64,000 nucleotides of DNA from Caenorhabditis elegans. Its lineage: Eukaryota > Nematoda > Chromadorea > Rhabditida > Rhabditidae. Shown here piece after piece: positions 58,893-64,000 of the stretch. A program made the translations under genes and the position numbers. The notes beneath the pieces are model-generated. The model worked only from the letters and a program-made list of their open reading frames with translations. It was not told where the DNA came from and did not search any database. Within the stretch, counting starts at the first letter, position 1. The number at the start of each line of letters is the position of its first letter. Location of the stretch: NCBI RefSeq assembly GCF_000002985.6, contig NC_003283.11:5642001-5706000 (forward strand). Direction: 5' to 3'.

Positions 58893-61800
58893 ATGTGCCC
58901 ATCAAATGACAATTTCGAGCGTTTCGAAAGGAATGAACCAGAAAAATCTTCGAATGATACTCATCTGCTAAGCTTTTAGATGCTTTTGCTATTTTGCCCC
59001 CCTGCCTGCTTACGTGTACAATTTCTTCTGTTGTAAATTTTCTTGAATCATAAAGAAATGAATAAACCTACTTGCAAGTGTGGTTTTGTTTTCAATTTAC
59101 TCATTAAACTGGGAGTGTGTCGAGTCTATTTGGAAGTGATCCCTTATTTCTTCCTCTTTCCCAATGTCATCTCCTTCTCACAATCACATACACACTGGCG
59201 ATTTCCGGCGATTTTTCTTTTGCGACACAGTAACATCGGTCGCAAGGATCCGCCTTTATCTTTTCTGCTTCTCTTTTTTTCGGTGGTTTTTCCTGCTGAT
59301 TGTATGAATGAAATGAATTGAATCGACTGTGATGAACAGTTTCGGAGATGGGATTTTTGATTGATGAAGTTTGACTATGGTTTAGTGATAAATGATAATC
59401 GGTGTGTATGTGTGCGTGCGTGAGTATCTCATCCCAGAACGCCCTTGAAAGATCTGATGGGAGAGAAAGGAACTCGAATTGAAACTGTTTGATAATAATT
59501 CCCATAATGTTCTCAAAAAGAAATCTCATCTCAATTACAGTCACGAAACTTTTAATTTTTCTCTGATCTTTTTTATTTGGCGGCTATCTTCTTTCAATCT
59601 ATCAAGTTGGATAGTTGCAAATGAGCGAGAATTGATAATGGACAATTTCATTTCCGTTCTCATTTTGCAACGAAATCTAATTGAACAGTTGGGGTTTAGA
59701 GTTGATCGAAACGGGTTTACAAATAATTTTTGATGTGTTCAATAAAGAAAGTACATTGAAAATGATTAAGAGTTAAACACCAATTAATTGGAAACTCTGT
59801 TTTCTGGTAGGTCGGATATCAGGACATGGTTTGCCTATTGAACCGTATGGCAGAGGAGAGAAGAATGATTGATTTGACTCCAATTGGTCTGTTTTAAATC
59901 TGACAGAAAAGTTTTAGAAAACATGTTCAGAAATATAATATTACTATTATTTGCAAAGAGTATCTCACTAAAATTGGATTAAGAAAATCTAGAGTTGCGG
60001 ATTTTTTTTCTGATCATCGTTGCTTCTGAAATGCCACCACAAAAAATGAGCACGGACATGATGTTCAATGGTAATTTTTAGAAAGGACTAAAATGCACAA
60101 CACAAGTGATAGAAAAGATTTGGGAAAATGATTATTCCTCTGTAAAAAAATTTGAAAATTGAAAACTTCGCCAAAAAAGTTTTGCGTAGGATGAAAAATA
60201 TCATTTTTAAGGCAAGAATTTCAATTTTTCAAAACTTCAAATAGAGTTTTATAACGGAAAAATTAAATTGTTCTCTTGCGAATTATTTAATGCCAGAAGT
60301 AGGCGCATTCTTTTAAAATTAGTTGTCCGACATACATGTATATCTCTAGTTAAAGTTTTGACAAAACGTGATCTTTCCTATACATGGTTGATTCCATCTT
60401 ATGTACCATTTAAAATATTGATATCTCACGGTAAATTAACTTTTTTGAAATGCACATATCTACATAACATTTTTAGACATAATTTTTAGAGCGTATTTCA
60501 AGATGTAATGAAACCGAATATTCGCATAATTCGCATAATTTCGCAAATTACCAGATTTTTCAAACTGGAAATTGAGATATCGGAGGGATTTTTTTTTCAA
60601 AATTGTTCAGTAGTTTTGTTGAAAATATCTAGTTGTTCTGAAGCTAACTATTGGAGATATTCTGGGAGAGAAATAAAATTCAAAATTTTCTATGCAAAAA
60701 TTAGTTCCTTTAATTATCCTCAAAATATTCAGAATTCGGAAACCTCGGTGAATTTTGGCGTTACAAAAAGTCTTGGAATCCTTAGAAATCTCTGTAAATA
60801 TCAAATTTTTTCCAAGTTTCAACATTTTTAAAAAATTCTAGCCAACTATAATTTGTGCCTTCGTACTGTAAAAAATGTTTGCGTAACAGAACTTTAAATT
60901 TGCTTACCACTTGCCACTGTTCTTATCAGTATGTTTATTGATCTTCTTGTCTTATTTTTTACTGGTTGTCGACAATAAGCAAAACGTAAAGTTTGCACAA
61001 AAATAACAAAAAAAACACCAAATTTTATTTTGACTCACTACAGAATGTTGTTTTTCTTCTTATTCCTATTCTTCACTTTTTTTTCTCTTTCGATGCTTCT
61101 TCTTCTTTCCTGTCCGCCCAGTCTCATCCAAAATTGTAATACCAAGTGGAAAAGTAGAAGGAGGAGAAGCTCTTGAACAAATAAACATCATGCTCACTCC
61201 TCTCCAATTTCTTCCTCAATTTTTCAAAATTTTTTTTGACAATGGTTGAAGTAAGATGTATCGTTTTCTTTTTTTTTTTGGTTTTTGAATCGGAAAATAT
61301 GAGCTTCTTCAAGTCCCAAAAGTGTCGTTTTTGTTTTGGAATGACGTTGAAAATGTTTTCATCTTGATTTTTTTTTGAGTATTGTATATGACGCAAAACT
61401 TACAAAAAGACCCAAAAATATCAAAAGTCTGCCAAAAATCAATTTTTGGAGCAATTCTACAGGCCTCACCAATTCAGTGAAAAAATACATTTCAGAAATA
61501 ACTTTCTCTTTTTTGAACACTTATTGTAATGCCTTATGAGAATTAGGTATCTAAAAACTTATTATATCCTTAACACATCCTTTCGAAAACCTCAAAAAGC
61601 AAGCAACAAGAAGCTTTTGGTCAAACGTCTCCAAGCTCCAAAGTATCTCTCTTTTTCTCTCTCGACGCCTATACTCACACAGATTGAGTCTATCTTTTCT
61701 GCCTTTCATTTCCATTTTTGTCATCCGCCTTCTTCAAAATTCAGGCTTCCTCAGGCACTCTCTAGTTTTTTTTCATAAAGATTTTATATTGTTTACTGAA

Positions 61801-64000
61801 GTGGAGACCAGTGCAAAATGTTTTGTCAGTCAACACACAAAACTCGTACCACTGTGTCACATTATCAGTTATTTATCACCATCAGATACTTGATGGTCTC
61901 ACTCTGAAGGGCTCGCAGTTTGTGTTTATGACCAGAACCCTCGTTCACACCCTCCACATGACACCGAGTAACTAATTTTTTTGTTGATGTGTCATAGATT
62001 CTTGGCATTTTATTTAAGGTTCTACGCACCCCAAATAAAAATGGTAATCATTTTTTAAAATTATCGTGATTTTGGTTTTTCTGAATTGCAGTTTTTGTGC
62101 TTCTCGGAATTTTTTCATGCAGTGTTTTATATTTTTACTGAGTGGAATAAAATAAGACAAAAATCTCACAAGCTACTTTCCAACCTTAAAATTTACTTGG
62201 ATTTGGAGCTAGTTTCTTGCTCTAATTTAGCTCAAAGAAGCAATACTTTGTCAAAACTTTGACAAGAGTTTTTTGACAAGAGTTCAGGCTCATCTAGACT
62301 TAGCCCAAATTTGAACTTCCGCCAATGTTACTGTAGCTTACAACAACACAAGACAAATTTGGGCAAGGAGCTAGGGAGAAATGAATTCTTTTGATTATTT
62401 TTTAAAATTATTTTTTGTATTTTAATTTACTTGAAATGTTCAAACATTTTCATAGTCATTTTCGCTCTACCACTAGTTTTTGTTAGTTTGAGCTTCATTC
62501 CTCTAATTGTGGAAACCCTATTAGAATCCTTTCATTGAACATTCATTGGTTTCATTCTCCTAATCACGTTCGACCTCAAAGTTCATTAAAAACAACGACA
62601 CTGAATTCCAAAAACGGATGTCATCCTCTCAATCGTCATCATCCTTTTTATCCCAAAATATCAGTGAGGAGGGACGGGATTAACCACGTCAGTGTAAACA
62701 CCAAGCTCGTGATCTCACCTATTTTCAAGCATTTTCAGTCTTGCAATATTTGTTTTCCCTTAAATGGTGAGCATTTTAATTTGAGGGTTGTTTTTCTGTT
62801 TTACTAGGAGTACAGTAGTTTGGTAAAACTTTGCTGAAAACAAAACGCGTCAATGGATATAAGTATAGGATGTTTTCAAACAAAAATGTGGGTAACTTGT
62901 CAAAAATAGCCATTTTTGGACTAGAAAAATGGAAATTATAACTGCTGGTTTGGGACAACACTGCGGGTATTTTGTGTCACACGCCCCATACTCAACAATT
63001 ACTGGAACCATCGGTGCCAGGGGGCTCAGCGCCAATTTTGTTTGTCATTTTTGTTGTTAACGCTCTTACACAGACTGGGAGGAGAGAGCAAGATTTTGTA
63101 CTAAACGGACGGAGCGGAAAAGGAGAAGTATAAGAGAGAGTCTTGTTCTGCATTGCTCCGCGCGTTGCAAAGCGCCGCACGGACCACCCGTGTCTTTGTG
63201 CTCGCCGAGAGAGCACTTAGTTTACTCTAGATGTCTATGTCTCCATGCCTCTTAAGATTAGACAAGATATTCGTTTTTTCAACATTATTCTAAAAAAATC
63301 TGTCATTTGTTTTCAATTTTGTGTTTTCCTTAAATTATACTAAGGATTAATAGAAAATATATTCGGAAAATAAGTTCCTAATAACAGACGAAGCCTTTCA
63401 ATTCCTTGTTATTTATGAAAATCCATGGCATCATTATTACATTCATTTTTTTTAAAGACTTGTGAATTGATTTTTTGACTCACTTCTGTTTTTTATATTC
63501 GTCTTTCAAATGTTAATATGTTTCAGCCTCGAAAAAGTTTTGAAATTTTTAGTTACCTAGCGAGCATTTTAAGAGCTTTTGAATAGAGATTTTAAAATAT
63601 TCAGAAGTGGAGAAAAGTCGTTTTTGGATTTTGTTTAGTAGAAACTATAGAAACTGGGCCGCAATGAGAAAATATAACTGTTACAAAATTTTTAAAGGTT
63701 TCTCTAAATTTTTAACGATTTTTTTCTAATTTTTGGTCAAAGTCTTCACAACATTTTTCTTTCCAAGTTCTGAAATATTCTACTTCCCTTAAATATTTTT
63801 CATGGATCCTTTTCAGTTCTACGCAAGGTATGCACACGCGCAACCACTTTTGACGACAAAAAGTGCAAGGATGAAATTGGAAAAGAGCACTGAAAGTTCA
63901 ATTAGCTAAAGTCCGTGTCTTCCTGTCCAAGTGAATTGAATCCGGATGTGTGTCCTCAACTTGCGCTAATAAAATAGTAGTCGACCTGGTGCAGTCCCGC
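58893..64000. other. Intergenic, no gene seen
   Basis: AT-rich. A GC-rich, promoter-like patch at about 63,055-63,235 (AAACGGACGGAGCGG, GCTCCGCGCGTTGCAAAGCGCCGC) may belong to a gene beyond the window. A diverged inverted repeat lies at 62,200-62,375. All open frames here are short and lack splice context. Confidence 0.5.

Noticed and set aside
1-64000. CRISPR arrays, bacterial operons or phage genes
   Set aside because: The palindromic and tandem repeats are not spacer-separated direct repeats, and all genes are intron-bearing nematode genes.

Overview
The window is nematode nuclear DNA, almost certainly Caenorhabditis and most likely C. elegans chromosome V. It is AT-rich, with short introns that nearly always end in TTTTCAG and start in GTAAGT or GTTTGT. 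Trans-splice-like acceptors sit just upstream of several start codons. Dispersed palindromic repeats contain CTACAGTA and GGTCTCG motifs. From memory, the gene set hex-2, mut-14, hmgs-1 and clec-1 fits chromosome V; no search was run. I built multi-exon models by hand and checked that every model keeps frame across all junctions.

Left part (1-24,100): a serpentine chemoreceptor of the SRX type (2487-4231, +), a secreted CUB-like protein with a GPI-like tail (5651-8875, +), and a Golgi-type GH20 hexosaminidase (12478-16573, +). A DEAD-box helicase of the MUT-14 type (16874-18704, -) converges on the hexosaminidase. Divergent from the helicase lies a two-gene cluster that looks like an operon: a 590-residue acidic/coiled-coil protein (19265-21373, +), then a protein with Cys and Asp-x-His signatures suggestive of a papain-like fold (21654-23225, +). 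A tiny Pro/Gln-rich gene (23426-24065, -) follows.

Middle (24,100-36,800): a repeat-rich block with a tRNA-like sequence and a compact LTR element that has 5-bp target duplications but has lost nearly all of its interior. Then comes an 11-exon secreted Cys/Gln-rich repeat protein (28015-34082, -).

Right-middle (36,800-49,600): a compact housekeeping cluster. It holds a PRPF39-like U1 snRNP factor (-), HMG-CoA synthase (-), a divergent Elongator Elp6-like gene (+), an ADP/ATP-carrier-like mitochondrial transporter (-), a decayed non-LTR retrotransposon next to GC-rich inverted repeats, and a CENP-V/GFA-domain zinc protein (-).

Right end (49,600-64,000): mostly gene-free, repeat-studded DNA with one secreted C-type lectin (58214-58892, +). 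No gene cluster of a clearly new type is visible. The most interesting leads are the candidate papain-like protein in the operon-like pair, the internally deleted LTR element, the repeat-exon Cys/Gln protein, three copies of one palindromic element inside hex-2 introns, and the nested GC-rich palindromes beside the LINE remnant.
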